NCBI GenBank assembly: GCA_023388555.1
Contig: JAEWGA010000053.1
Coordinates: forward strand, 1-41,917
Direction: 5' to 3'
Origin: Bacteroidota bacterium
Lineage (GTDB): Bacteria > Bacteroidota > Bacteroidia > Bacteroidales > Porphyromonadaceae
DNA: 41,917 nt
In this document: one piece after another, positions 34,611 to 41,917 of the stretch
How positions within the stretch are numbered: position 1 is the stretch's first letter
Layout of the letters: every line of letters starts with the position of its first letter
Made by a program: the position numbers and the translations under genes
The notes under the pieces: model-generated
Told to the model about the DNA's origin: nothing
The model's input: the letters and a program-made list of their open reading frames with translations, nothing else
The model's database searches: none

Positions 34611-35906
34611 TTAAAAGAAATAATACAACCGCCCGTATAACGAGAGCAGTTGGGGACCCTTCCCGTTAGGTGTAGTAAGAGTGCCCCCGGCATTAGCCAA
34701 AGGATTTCCCCGAAAATAGGATATTGCTCCACAAAGAGCCATGTGGTGACTTGGTGTATAAATTGTTTCTGCGGTACAACTCATAGCCTTAGTCCTAAGG
34801 GGTGTCCCATTTTGTAGGTTCAAACAGGAGAACCTAAGGGAAGCCTCCCACCTTTTCCCTTTTGAGTTTTTATCTAACCGGTAGTCGTTTGTTTCGCCTT
34901 TATAAGTGCGTGGGCTGCCTTGTATCATATAGGAGATTTTAGCGGTATAACCTTGCAGCCAGCGTGCTGGCTTTGGCTGCTCCTCTGCAAGTGACACGCT
35001 GCTACCAATCCACTCAGCATGTAGCAAAAGGCGTCCCAACTGCCAGGCGCCTTCTGCAGCTATTGTCGAAACGCCTGCCGCATTGGGGTAACCAACAGTT
35101 AAATAGGGGACCTCATCGTGAGGTAACTCGCGGGTAGCCTCTACCGCCCATAACGTTGGGGCGGCATGTGGGCGCAAATACTGGAAGCTAACACCTAACA
35201 TCGACACATTGCCTTGGGTAAGTTCCATACCTTTCGCTACTTTGGCACCTAACAGGTATTCCGCCGATAGCCCTTCCTGGCGCATCGCCTTGGTTAGCTC
35301 GTCACCGTAAACACCCACCTCGGTAGTAAAACCTTTCCATTGCCCCAATAGGGCAGCCCCCACCCTACGGCCCGAGAGTAAGGCCGTAGGCATTGCCCGA
35401 GATATTGAATAGGTTTGCGAGGTAGATATATTCCGCTCCATAGTGCCCGGCACTTTAAGGTGACCAACCTTTACGGAGCATAAGGGCGAGAAGGCATAAC
35501 CTATATAGGAGGTCCTAAAATCCACATCCTTAGGGTGTATTTCCACCTCCAAAGAGGTAGACCAGCGAGGGGTTAGCTGCCCTTTAAGGGAGATAAAACA
35601 TGCCGATAAGGTTACGCCCTGCTGGGGGAACAAGGTTCGCTGCTCTCCGGCGGAGGTGGTTCCCTTTATTTGGTTGGCACCCAAAGCCGGGAGGGTAGCG
35701 GAGGCGTCCAAATACACGTAGTTGGTCATCTTTAGGTCCAACCCACGTGGTTCCGACGTTATGCGCAGCTGTGCATTATCGTAAAACAAAGAAACAGGGC
35801 TACGGCTCTCTTGTTGTGCAAAAGCCAAGGAGCAGCAACAAAGGAGGGCTACCCAAAGGCAAGCCCGGCGCCAACCTAACATATAATAATTAGCTTTTAA
35901 TATCAT
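34611..35906 (-). CDS. OprO/OprP-like porin family outer membrane protein
   Basis: The 431-residue protein has a signal peptide ending at LAFAQ and a beta-barrel pattern through to a C-terminal Phe (LYGRLYYFF). The FISLKGQLTPRWSTSLEVEI and VKVGHLKVPGTMERN segments are typical of the phosphate-selective porin O/P family as found in Bacteroidota. Phosphate specificity should not be assumed; no phosphate genes are nearby. It lies 10 bases downstream of holB. An alternative ATG at 35882 (MLGWRRACLW) gives a more compact signal peptide. Confidence 0.8.
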   Translation of the reverse strand: MILKANYYMLGWRRACLWVALLCCCSLAFAQQESRSPVSLFYDNAQLRITSEPRGLDLKMTNYVYLDASATLPALGANQIKGTTSAGEQRTLFPQQGVTLSACFISLKGQLTPRWSTSLEVEIHPKDVDFRTSYIGYAFSPLCSVKVGHLKVPGTMERNISTSQTYSISRAMPTALLSGRRVGAALLGQWKGFTTEVGVYGDELTKAMRQEGLSAEYLLGAKVAKGMELTQGNVSMLGVSFQYLRPHAAPTLWAVEATRELPHDEVPYLTVGYPNAAGVSTIAAEGAWQLGRLLLHAEWIGSSVSLAEEQPKPARWLQGYTAKISYMIQGSPRTYKGETNDYRLDKNSKGKRWEASLRFSCLNLQNGTPLRTKAMSCTAETIYTPSHHMALCGAISYFRGNPLANAGGTLTTPNGKGPQLLSLYGRLYYFF

Positions 35907-35916
35907 TGGAAAAGGG

Positions 35917-37107
35917 TTACTTGTTAGCAGAAGCGTTTACGAGCGAGGCTAAGGTAAGGGCCAAATCGAAAAATATCATTTTAATACTCACATTTCGGCG
36001 CACCTCTTCATAAGCTTTTGTAAGCTCGTCTAATAGCTCCATTATACTTGTTACCGAGAATTTGCGGGCAAACCTCTCAATATTTTTTTCGTAGCTCGCG
36101 GGCATGTACAACAACTGGCGGTCCAACCGAAAAGCCAAACAGGCACGGCTTACAGCAGCCAGTTTATCCAACAGGTCCATCACCTCCTGTCGGCTCAGCC
36201 CGCTAATTTCGTCGCTCAACAGTTTCATTGCCTTCACATCCCCATCGGAGGCAGCCTCCAAGAGTTTAAAAACCAAGGCTGTAAGTAACGAGCTGGCTTG
36301 TGTTTCGCCTTCCAGCACAAGGGCATCGGCCTTACGCACATTACCCATTGCCAAACGTATAACATCGGTCTGCTCGGCTGTTTCCCCACCCATTTTTTGC
36401 CGAAGGTAGGCAGCCATCTCCAAGTCCGAAACAGGCGGAACATAAATACGCTGAAGGCGGCTGGTAATGGTGGGTAACAATGCCGAGGGGTTGGCAGAGC
36501 ACATTATGAAACAGACACCGGCAGGTGGTTCCTCCAATACCTTCAGTAATTTATTAGCACATGAGGGGTTCATTTTCTCGGGCATCCATACCCAAACAAC
36601 ACGGCGGGGCGACTGGTAAGCGTGTACCGATAAAGCAGCGGTTACCTCATCGCTTTCATCTTTATATATGGTTAGCTGTTTATTTCCCGAGGCGAGCTTC
36701 CCGGTCCAATCCTCAAACGTTGGGCGCGGCTGTTCGTTCAGCAACGAGCGCAGCTCCTCTATAAAATCGGCAGTGAGGGCAGCCTTATCCGAGGACTTCT
36801 TGTACACCGGGGCTATGGGGTAAAAGTCGGGGTGCTCCAATTTATTCAACTGCTTGCACGATGGGCATTCGCCACAGGCATCGGTATCCGAGGGGTTAAG
36901 GCATAAATAATAGCGCGCAAAAGCCAAGGAGATAGGGAACGCCTCGCCCCCCTCCTCCGCAACAAAGAGCAGGGCATGGGGCAGGTCCGCCTCTTGTCGG
37001 TAAGCCCTAAGGCGTTGCAACAAGTTGGCGTTTCCTACAACATTACGGAAATAGGGCAAGCAGTGGAGCGCCTCGTTTTTGTGTGTATCAGGAGCGTTTC
37101 GGCTCAT
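35917..37107 (-). CDS. holB: DNA polymerase III subunit delta prime
   Basis: The 396-residue protein is a clamp-loader subunit of the replicative polymerase. It has an N-terminal AAA+ fold with the zinc-binding cluster CGECPSCKQL, a degenerate P-loop region as expected for delta prime, and the VLEEPPAGVCFIMCSANPSALLPTITSR segment containing the SRC-like motif region. It is slightly longer than typical because of inserts in the N-terminal half. Its start overlaps the stop of the upstream dehydrogenase-like gene by four bases, and it is followed by the porin gene. Confidence 0.93.
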   Translation of the reverse strand: MSRNAPDTHKNEALHCLPYFRNVVGNANLLQRLRAYRQEADLPHALLFVAEEGGEAFPISLAFARYYLCLNPSDTDACGECPSCKQLNKLEHPDFYPIAPVYKKSSDKAALTADFIEELRSLLNEQPRPTFEDWTGKLASGNKQLTIYKDESDEVTAALSVHAYQSPRRVVWVWMPEKMNPSCANKLLKVLEEPPAGVCFIMCSANPSALLPTITSRLQRIYVPPVSDLEMAAYLRQKMGGETAEQTDVIRLAMGNVRKADALVLEGETQASSLLTALVFKLLEAASDGDVKAMKLLSDEISGLSRQEVMDLLDKLAAVSRACLAFRLDRQLLYMPASYEKNIERFARKFSVTSIMELLDELTKAYEEVRRNVSIKMIFFDLALTLASLVNASANK

Positions 37108-38156
37108 TTCTTAATTTGGTAATCGGCATCGTGGGCTATCTTCTGTGGCATAGTAGCCTGCAGAGGGGTTTCATCGTACGTAGAAAAATACTTCATAAAC
37201 TGGGCACGCAAGTACATGTTAAGTTTCTCAACATTGGTAGCGGCCAGTTTGCCAGTAAACTCCTCAACACCTTTGTATTTTTTCTGGCACATCCAGTCGT
37301 CCAAATAGGATAAACTATCTGTTATTGCCTTTTCGCCCTGTTGGTAAATGGCAGTACAGTACTGGGCTACGTTGGCACCGCCCAACAAACATTTAACCAA
37401 GTCCTTACCATTGCGCACACCGGTGGATATAGCAATGGACATATCAACAACCTGGCTACGTAACAAGGCTGTAAAACGGAGGGGGTCCAATAGGTCGGAG
37501 GGGTGCGAAAACACCTCGCCAGCCACTATCTCCTCCTTCTCCACATCTATATCGTAAGCATACAAGCGGTTAAAAAGGACCACTGCGGCAGCTCCTGCAA
37601 TCTTCAGGTCGCGAGTTAATGCGCACACATTGGCAAAATACTTGGATAGCTTTACCGTTACCGGCACACGCACCACCTTGGTTATTTGGGCAACTATATC
37701 CACTAACTCTTTCTCGGCCAGGCCAGCGGTATGTGTAGCGTCGGCCTCTAAGCGCATTACGTTAAGCTCCAGGGCATCGGCACCGGCTTGCACTAAGGTA
37801 GTAGCATAATCCATCCAGGTGTCGCTCTTGTAGCAGTTTATGCTAACAATAACGGGGATGTCCAGCGCCTGTTTGGCCTCCCTAATAAGCTGGATATGTT
37901 GCTCCAAGGCATTGGACTTCACGTAGTGCTGAAGGTAGTCCGCTGCTTCGGGGTAATCCATATCCGTTGCCAAGGAGGCGGTTTCTTTTTCTAACTGCTC
38001 CTCAAATACCGACTTTAGCACCACCGCCCCAGCACCAGCCTCCTGGAACCTTCGTAGTTTGCTCACCTTATTTGTTAGTCCGGAGCTTGCCACAACAATG
38101 GGCGAAGGTAATAATAGCCCCGCATAAGTTACTGCCAAGTTATTTTTGAATGCCAT
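37104..38156 (-). CDS. Dihydroorotate dehydrogenase-like protein
   Basis: The 350-residue TIM-barrel flavoprotein resembles class 1 dihydroorotate dehydrogenase (LAVTYAGLLLPSPIVVASSGLT, VIVSINCYKSDTWMDYA, VTVKLSKYFANV, ISTGVRNGKDLVKCLLGGA). It is longer than true PyrD and lacks a clear match to the full pyrimidine-enzyme active-site loop. Such 'dihydroorotate dehydrogenase-like' proteins are common in Bacteroidota and may act on another substrate. I chose ATG 38156; the upstream open frame runs into the direct repeat and is not coding. It overlaps holB by four bases. Its probable promoter lies within the repeat at 38187-38194. Confidence 0.85.
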   Translation of the reverse strand: MAFKNNLAVTYAGLLLPSPIVVASSGLTNKVSKLRRFQEAGAGAVVLKSVFEEQLEKETASLATDMDYPEAADYLQHYVKSNALEQHIQLIREAKQALDIPVIVSINCYKSDTWMDYATTLVQAGADALELNVMRLEADATHTAGLAEKELVDIVAQITKVVRVPVTVKLSKYFANVCALTRDLKIAGAAAVVLFNRLYAYDIDVEKEEIVAGEVFSHPSDLLDPLRFTALLRSQVVDMSIAISTGVRNGKDLVKCLLGGANVAQYCTAIYQQGEKAITDSLSYLDDWMCQKKYKGVEEFTGKLAATNVEKLNMYLRAQFMKYFSTYDETPLQATMPQKIAHDADYQIKK

Positions 38157-38185
38157 ACGGTTGTTATTTAATGGGATTATTCCAA

Positions 38186-38386
38186 GCAAAGATAGCAGAT
38201 TATAGGTATTTAGTAGGTGTTTGAAAAAAGATAGTTGAGAAAAAACGGCGGTTCCTCTTAGAGCAGGGGAAAGGTTTGCTATAACAAGTTGCCATTTAAC
38301 GCTACAACACACGCAACCTTCCCGTAACACACAATCCCTTTATGGCACTTACTCTGCCAATTGCCGTACAAGGGGGTATTAGGAGG
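38186..38386 (-). repeat. Direct repeat copy 1 (about 200 bp) with promoter box
   Basis: This 201-bp segment is about 97 percent identical by eye to 40686-40886, in the same orientation, with roughly six substitutions and no gaps. Near its low-coordinate end it contains, on the minus strand, TATCTTTG (38187-38194), 30 bases before the dehydrogenase-like ATG. An open frame across both copies begins with GTG and has no coding character. No inverted terminal repeats are visible. Confidence 0.9.
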
Positions 38387-38402
38387 AATACCCTTGGGGG
38401 AT

Positions 38403-38444
38403 GAAAAAGAGAGCGAATGCCCCATTAGGAACATTCGCTCTTTG
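38403..38444 (-). terminator. Terminator after the small beta-barrel gene
   Basis: AGAGCGAATG (38410-38419) pairs with CATTCGCTCT (38432-38441). On the minus strand the hairpin is followed by TCTTTTTC, so it should end the two-gene cassette before the direct repeat. The 387-base gap between the dehydrogenase-like gene and the barrel gene holds only this hairpin and repeat copy 1. Confidence 0.75.
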
Positions 38445-38542
38445 GCAGAACAGATAACGAGTATGTATCGTAAATATCACCTAAAAAGTTTTGCTTTCAA
38501 CCTTTGGGTGCAGCGCACTCTTCGTTATTTGGATTGCCTTGG

Positions 38543-39148
38543 TTAAAAAGAGTACGAAACGCCAGCATCTAACATAATACCAATACGACCAACAGAGGAG
38601 GACTTTCGGAATTCTGCTCCCATACTCGGAGCTGCTTTAATTTTCCAAGACCAACGGTCAGAAATTTCGCCATAATACTCTATCGGCAATAGTAGCCTAA
38701 ACTTAGCATATGCATCGGACTCTTTTCGTATGGCCGAAGGCAATGCCAATTGCTTCATTGAGTACGCCGAAACATCCAAACCTATTCTGAATCCTGTGTT
38801 ATTGTAATTTGGGGAATTCCCTGCCCCAGGTAGCCAACGGAATCCTAATGTTGTATATGGCAACCAACCATCGTCCAATAGCACCGCTAAATACTCTATT
38901 TCAGGGTTTAAAGCCCTTGCTGGTATTAAATCCATTGCCATAACCATACCAACAGAAGCTACACCTAAAAAGTTTGTTCCCCAACGGCCTTCCCAAGAGA
39001 TACCACTTTCCAATCCTAAATGAGCCTTCCATTGGCTTTGTACGCCATTACGCGGAGTTTTTTCTTGTGCCTTGGCTGGTACCACAAGCAACACGAAACA
39101 AAATAGCGTTAAAAACAAGGCTTTAGTCAGTTTGTTTCTTTCTTTCAT
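38543..39148 (-). CDS. Small secreted, probable outer-membrane beta-barrel protein
   Basis: The 201-residue protein has a signal peptide (MKERNKLTKALFLTLFCFVL, cleaved near AKAQ) and alternating hydrophobic strands to a C-terminal SYSF, typical of small outer membrane barrels. I do not recognise a family. Alternative ATGs at 39169 and 39181 would lengthen the N-terminus, the latter overlapping the upstream lipoprotein gene. It lies in the cassette between the two direct repeats, 23 bases after the lipoprotein gene, so the two are presumably co-expressed. A partnership between them is inferred only from position. Confidence 0.7.
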   Translation of the reverse strand: MKERNKLTKALFLTLFCFVLLVVPAKAQEKTPRNGVQSQWKAHLGLESGISWEGRWGTNFLGVASVGMVMAMDLIPARALNPEIEYLAVLLDDGWLPYTTLGFRWLPGAGNSPNYNNTGFRIGLDVSAYSMKQLALPSAIRKESDAYAKFRLLLPIEYYGEISDRWSWKIKAAPSMGAEFRKSSSVGRIGIMLDAGVSYSF

Positions 39149-39171
39149 CTCTACATTTTTTGTTAGCATTT

Positions 39172-40650
39172 TTAATTCCAATACATACGGTATCCAATCC
39201 AGCTATTTAGGTAAGCACAACCATAAAATTCACCTGCTATTAAAGCTGCATCATTGTTTATTATCTTAGACTGCTTTAATATATTCTGAAATACGCTCTT
39301 CATGCCAGGCCCTTTATCTCCTAAGGTGGCAGAATAACCTACTGTAAAAAGACCAAAAGCATCTACAAAACGCACTTTCACCTCAGACTCATTTTCCCTG
39401 TTTAAAACTACCCCATGAGGAATAAATACGTAAATTCCGTCTTTAGCAAATACTGGAACCGAGAGCTTAAGCTTTGCAAGTATTTCTTCTAAATCTTTAG
39501 GCCTCTGGCTTCTAGGATTGCGTTCAAAATCATCTAGGTCTGAGAGTTTAATTCTGTTATCCATAGCGTTGATTCGTCCTCTCACCAATGTATAAACATG
39601 CTTCCCTGTTAATTGTATGATTTTATCCAAAGAAAGGGATGAGCTATCGGTTATAGGAGGATAATTTAAATCCACTCGGTATTTCGCAGATTGATCTGCA
39701 TGCGTCCATCCATTAGGAGATCTCAAAGAAAGAATTCCTCCAGGCGGAATTCCTCCAGGAAATGCTCGTTTTAGAATCACATCATAAGTTGAATCACTAG
39801 GATACGGGAACTTTATCACGACATTTTTAAACCCGGCTCTAATTGTATTAGCCGGCCAATTAACCATTCTTCCCCACCCTCCATACCACAACTTCTTTTG
39901 GACCTTAACACTTATGCCTATTGATTGTCTTACTATGTAATTATAATCAAATAGCGCACAATTGATTCTTCTATTAGATCTGCCGGGGAAGTTCTTAACC
40001 AGAGATTTTCGTAAAGAAGCAAAACGCTGTAAAAAACCACCTACTATAGACGGATTATATGCATTCCTATTTTCAAAACTGGCTATATTGGGTTCTGGAA
40101 TATTGGATCTCAAATTAGGATGCTCTTCTTCAGAACTAACCTCAAAAGGAGCCGTAAAATCAACTCCTTTAAAAGTGTCATATCTAAAAACTCCTTTATA
40201 CTCATAAAGGTCTCTTCCTCTTGAGACTTCTTTAGTAAAATCATAACCAGACAAGTCCTCTATTAAAGAAGCTTTTTCAATAGGAGCAAAGAACGTCCCC
40301 TTTGTTGTAATTCTATACAAGGTGTCTGCTACTATAATTTCGCCTTTAGTGCTCAAGATTGACGAAAAAGGTTCCTCTGGAACAAGATCACTAATAAAGA
40401 TAGTACCCATAAATGGATCCTCATAAAAATCCATGCTATTATTTTCTGACAGAGTAGACCTTAAGCCAGAGTGGCAACATTCTGCACTATCTGTCAGAAA
40501 TCTATCCAAATCCTCCTTAGATGAAAAAGTTAACGGCCTATCTCTCGTCTCAGACAAGTTCTGAGCCAGAGAGCTATCTGGCACAATATCCTTAGCCGTA
40601 CAACTCAATAGTAAACAGCAAAATAAAACAACGTTAAAATAATGCTTCAT
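39172..40650 (-). CDS. Orphan lipoprotein of unknown function
   Basis: The 492-residue protein has a short lipoprotein signal (MKHYFNVVLFCCLLLSC, lipobox LLSC, Cys17). An acidic stretch follows (SSKEDLDRFLTDSAECC), and later regions have no domain I recognise; PSDSTYDVILKRAFPGGIPP and KDGIYVFIPHGVVLN are distinctive. The gene is visibly richer in A and T than the surrounding genes, with more AT-ending codons, suggesting recent acquisition. I chose ATG 40650; the frame stays open upstream only because it runs into repeat copy 2. A surface-exposed or toxin-like role cannot be supported from the sequence. A small barrel gene follows. Confidence 0.75.
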   Translation of the reverse strand: MKHYFNVVLFCCLLLSCTAKDIVPDSSLAQNLSETRDRPLTFSSKEDLDRFLTDSAECCHSGLRSTLSENNSMDFYEDPFMGTIFISDLVPEEPFSSILSTKGEIIVADTLYRITTKGTFFAPIEKASLIEDLSGYDFTKEVSRGRDLYEYKGVFRYDTFKGVDFTAPFEVSSEEEHPNLRSNIPEPNIASFENRNAYNPSIVGGFLQRFASLRKSLVKNFPGRSNRRINCALFDYNYIVRQSIGISVKVQKKLWYGGWGRMVNWPANTIRAGFKNVVIKFPYPSDSTYDVILKRAFPGGIPPGGILSLRSPNGWTHADQSAKYRVDLNYPPITDSSSLSLDKIIQLTGKHVYTLVRGRINAMDNRIKLSDLDDFERNPRSQRPKDLEEILAKLKLSVPVFAKDGIYVFIPHGVVLNRENESEVKVRFVDAFGLFTVGYSATLGDKGPGMKSVFQNILKQSKIINNDAALIAGEFYGCAYLNSWIGYRMYWN

Positions 40651-40685
40651 TGTAATTAAAGTGTTTGTGTTATTGAATACTCTAC

Positions 40686-40886
40686 GCAAAGATAGCAGAT
40701 TATAGGTATTTAGTAGGTGTTTGAAAAAAGATAGTTGAGAAAAAACGGCGGTTCTTCTTAGGGCAGAGGAAAGGTTTGCTATAACAAGTTGCCATTTAAC
40801 GCTACAACACACGCAACCTTCCCGTAACACACAATCCCTTTATGGTGCTTACTCTGCCAATTGCCGTACAAGGGGGTATTAAGAGG
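40686..40886 (-). repeat. Direct repeat copy 2 (about 200 bp) with promoter box
   Basis: This matches 38186-38386, with every position shifted by exactly 2,500 bases. The minus-strand TATCTTTG at 40687-40694 lies 36 bases before the orphan lipoprotein ATG, so the repeat appears to supply its promoter. The remaining bases to 41009 hold only the plus-strand promoter of the small membrane protein. Confidence 0.9.
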
Positions 40887-40947
40887 TTTCTGTGCCAAAG
40901 CAACCCGGCACACACCACTAAGGAGCAGCTAACGAAGCCTTCCTCGC

Positions 40948-40976
40948 TTTGCATTAAAGGCTTTCCCCTATATTTG
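40948..40976 (+). promoter_or_regulatory. Promoter of the small membrane protein gene
   Basis: TTTG (40948-40951) and TATATTTG (40969-40976) are separated by 17 bases and lie 33 bases before the ATG at 41010. Confidence 0.65.
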
Positions 40977-41009
40977 TAACTAAACATAACTGTAAAATTC
41001 GCGGTAATC

Positions 41010-41222
41010 ATGAACAGCCCCTCCCCCGTTTGGCGCATCCTTAAAGCCGGAGCCTTAACGCTTGCCGTTATAGCCCTTTGCGCTACGCTCTATTGCTTAG
41101 TAGCCCTCGATGGCATAAAACAAACCTATTTTGCGGTGTGTTGCGGACTTATAGCAATAAACTTCTTTGCCATGTTTATATTCTTACGGATTAATGGCAA
41201 CAAAAACAGCAAGCGCAAGTAA
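41010..41222 (+). CDS. Small two-helix membrane protein, unknown function
   Basis: The 70-residue protein has two hydrophobic helices (about 10-32 and 40-60) and a basic C-terminal tail (RINGNKNSKRK). It has a well-formed promoter of its own, which supports its being real. I do not recognise a family. It lies on its own between the direct repeat and the HU gene and is transcribed away from the repeat-borne promoter. Confidence 0.65.
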   Translation: MNSPSPVWRILKAGALTLAVIALCATLYCLVALDGIKQTYFAVCCGLIAINFFAMFIFLRINGNKNSKRK

Positions 41223-41329
41223 GGCACTCTCCAACCTCCGAAAAACATAAAAAAAGCCCACCTCACCCCCCAGTAAGGCAGAAAAACAGAGAAAAAAGAG
41301 CTTTCCTGAGGAAAAAAGGGGCTAAAATA

Positions 41330-41359
41330 TTGGTGTATCGGATATTTAATATATATTTG
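41330..41359 (+). promoter_or_regulatory. Promoter of the HU gene
   Basis: TTG (41330-41332) and TATATTTG (41352-41359) with 19-base spacing match the Bacteroidota consensus well. The leader before the HU ATG is about 75 bases. Confidence 0.75.
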
Positions 41360-41438
41360 GAGCATAAACCTGTAGAAACTACCGAGATAGCCTCATTTCT
41401 TTCTACACTATATATCAAACAACTAAAAACCTTACAGA

Positions 41439-41708
41439 ATGAACAAGACAGAATTTATTTCTGCTGTTGCAGAGAAGAGTGGCCTGACCAAGACCGATTG
41501 TAAAAAAGCTTTTGACGCTATCACCGCAGTGATTGCCGAAGCTATGAAGAAGGACGAAAAGGTGGCTCTGTTGGGCTTCGGAACTTTCTCTGTAACCGAG
41601 CGCGGCGAGCGCAAGGGCATCAACCCTCAAACAAAAAAACAAATTACTATCCCTGCTCGTAAAAGCGTGAAGTTTAAACCAGGTTCCGAGCTTGACCTTG
41701 CAAAATAA
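41439..41708 (+). CDS. hup: HU family DNA-binding protein
   Basis: The 89-residue histone-like protein starts MNKTEFISAVAEKSGLTK and contains GFGTFSVTERGERKGINPQT, the beta-arm region that bends and wraps DNA, then IPARKSVKFKPGSELDL at the C-terminus. The length and residues are standard for HU. It acts as a dimer in chromosome compaction. It is a single-gene unit with its own promoter and terminator; the codon choice suggests high expression. Confidence 0.97.
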   Translation: MNKTEFISAVAEKSGLTKTDCKKAFDAITAVIAEAMKKDEKVALLGFGTFSVTERGERKGINPQTKKQITIPARKSVKFKPGSELDLAK

Positions 41709-41775
41709 AAAGCTTTAAAACAAATGGCCTTACTGCATCCGACAGTTAAGGCAACAACACACAAGAAAAAAAAGG

Positions 41776-41814
41776 GAGCATCGAGGCTAAAGCTCGGTGC
41801 TCTCTCTTTTTTTT
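41776..41814 (+). terminator. Terminator of the HU gene
   Basis: GAGCATCGAG (41776-41785) pairs with CTCGGTGCTC (41793-41802), with one G-U pair, and is followed by a T-rich run. Confidence 0.9.
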
Positions 41815-41848
41815 CAATTCGGGAGTAGTACCCCAACGTAAACTACCC

Positions 41849-41917
41849 CTAACGCAGTCCCCAAGGTTGTCCTTTAAGAAGATAATTGCCCCATTGGGGA
41901 AAAGCAAATTTCAGGGG
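41849..41917 (-). CDS. C-terminal fragment of a downstream minus-strand gene (unidentified)
   Basis: On the minus strand a frame is open from the window edge for 22 codons and ends at TAG (41849-41851). The peptide includes FAFPQWGNYLLKGQPWGLR, which looks like a real protein end. It converges on the HU terminator, as expected. The family cannot be assigned from this fragment. Confidence 0.45.
   Translation of the reverse strand, partial: PLKFAFPQWGNYLLKGQPWGLR

Noticed and set aside
38157..38330. N-terminal extension of the dehydrogenase-like gene (peptide beginning MLREGCVCC) and the same peptide before the orphan lipoprotein
   Set aside because: The frame is open by chance across the direct repeat, starts with GTG, and precedes the promoter box; both proteins have good ATG starts and family-like or signal-peptide N-termini further on.
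1..41917. CRISPR arrays, tRNA or rRNA genes, transposases or prophage genes
   Set aside because: No regularly spaced repeats, no cloverleaf-like sequence in the intergenic regions, and no recognisable mobile-element protein were found on either strand.

Overview
The window looks like a chromosomal segment of a member of the Bacteroidota, most likely order Bacteroidales (Porphyromonas-like). The evidence is the gene set: the order ftsX - DUF3098 - uppP - truB - queA, a fused FeoA-FeoB with a tiny Cys-rich partner, a carboxynorspermidine-synthase-like gene, a GH130 phosphorylase next to an AmpG-like permease, and an OprP-like porin. Promoter-like motifs of the Bacteroidota type (TAnnTTTG) stand in front of many transcription units, and there are few Shine-Dalgarno sequences. 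I see no rRNA, tRNA, CRISPR array, transposase or integrase.

Layout, plus strand, 1-7.7 kb: the end of an unidentified gene, then a tight housekeeping operon of ftsX, a DUF3098 membrane protein, uppP, truB, queA, folK, ruvX, def and a TPR protein. It serves the cell envelope, tRNA modification, folate synthesis, Holliday-junction resolution or rRNA processing, and N-terminal protein maturation.

Plus strand, 7.8-16.9 kb: an accessory-looking operon with its own promoter and a strong terminator. It encodes three large paralogous lipoproteins with the same layout. Each has two 'SAYExW' modules, then four short Gly-rich strand modules with collagen-like Gly-X-Y bits, a third SAYExW module and a divergent C-terminal region. 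An OmpA-type barrel with a peptidoglycan-binding domain follows. I think this is the most novel system here: a family of surface or periplasmic fibre-like lipoproteins made together with an OmpA protein.

Plus strand, 17-25.3 kb: iron and sugar uptake, then copper handling. FeoAB is followed by a 53-residue FeoB-associated Cys-rich membrane protein. Next come an AmpG-like permease with a GH130 mannoside phosphorylase. Last are an AraC-type regulator with an N-terminal CxxC heavy-metal-like domain and a copper P-type ATPase carrying one metal-binding domain at each end.

Minus strand, 25.4-40.7 kb: queC; an operon of carboxynorspermidine synthase, bcp and recA; pheT with a YebC-family gene; and an operon of a dihydroorotate-dehydrogenase-like gene, holB, an OprP-like porin and an ABC-F protein. 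Upstream of that operon is a 2.5-kb segment bounded by two nearly identical direct repeats of about 200 bp (offset exactly 2,500 bases). It holds an orphan lipoprotein gene of AT-rich, foreign-looking composition and a small beta-barrel protein gene. Each repeat copy carries a promoter-like motif in front of the next gene, so the segment looks like an inserted and possibly excisable cassette.

Plus strand, 41-41.8 kb: a small two-helix membrane protein and an HU-type DNA-binding protein, each with a good promoter. The window closes on what appears to be the C-terminal end of a minus-strand gene.
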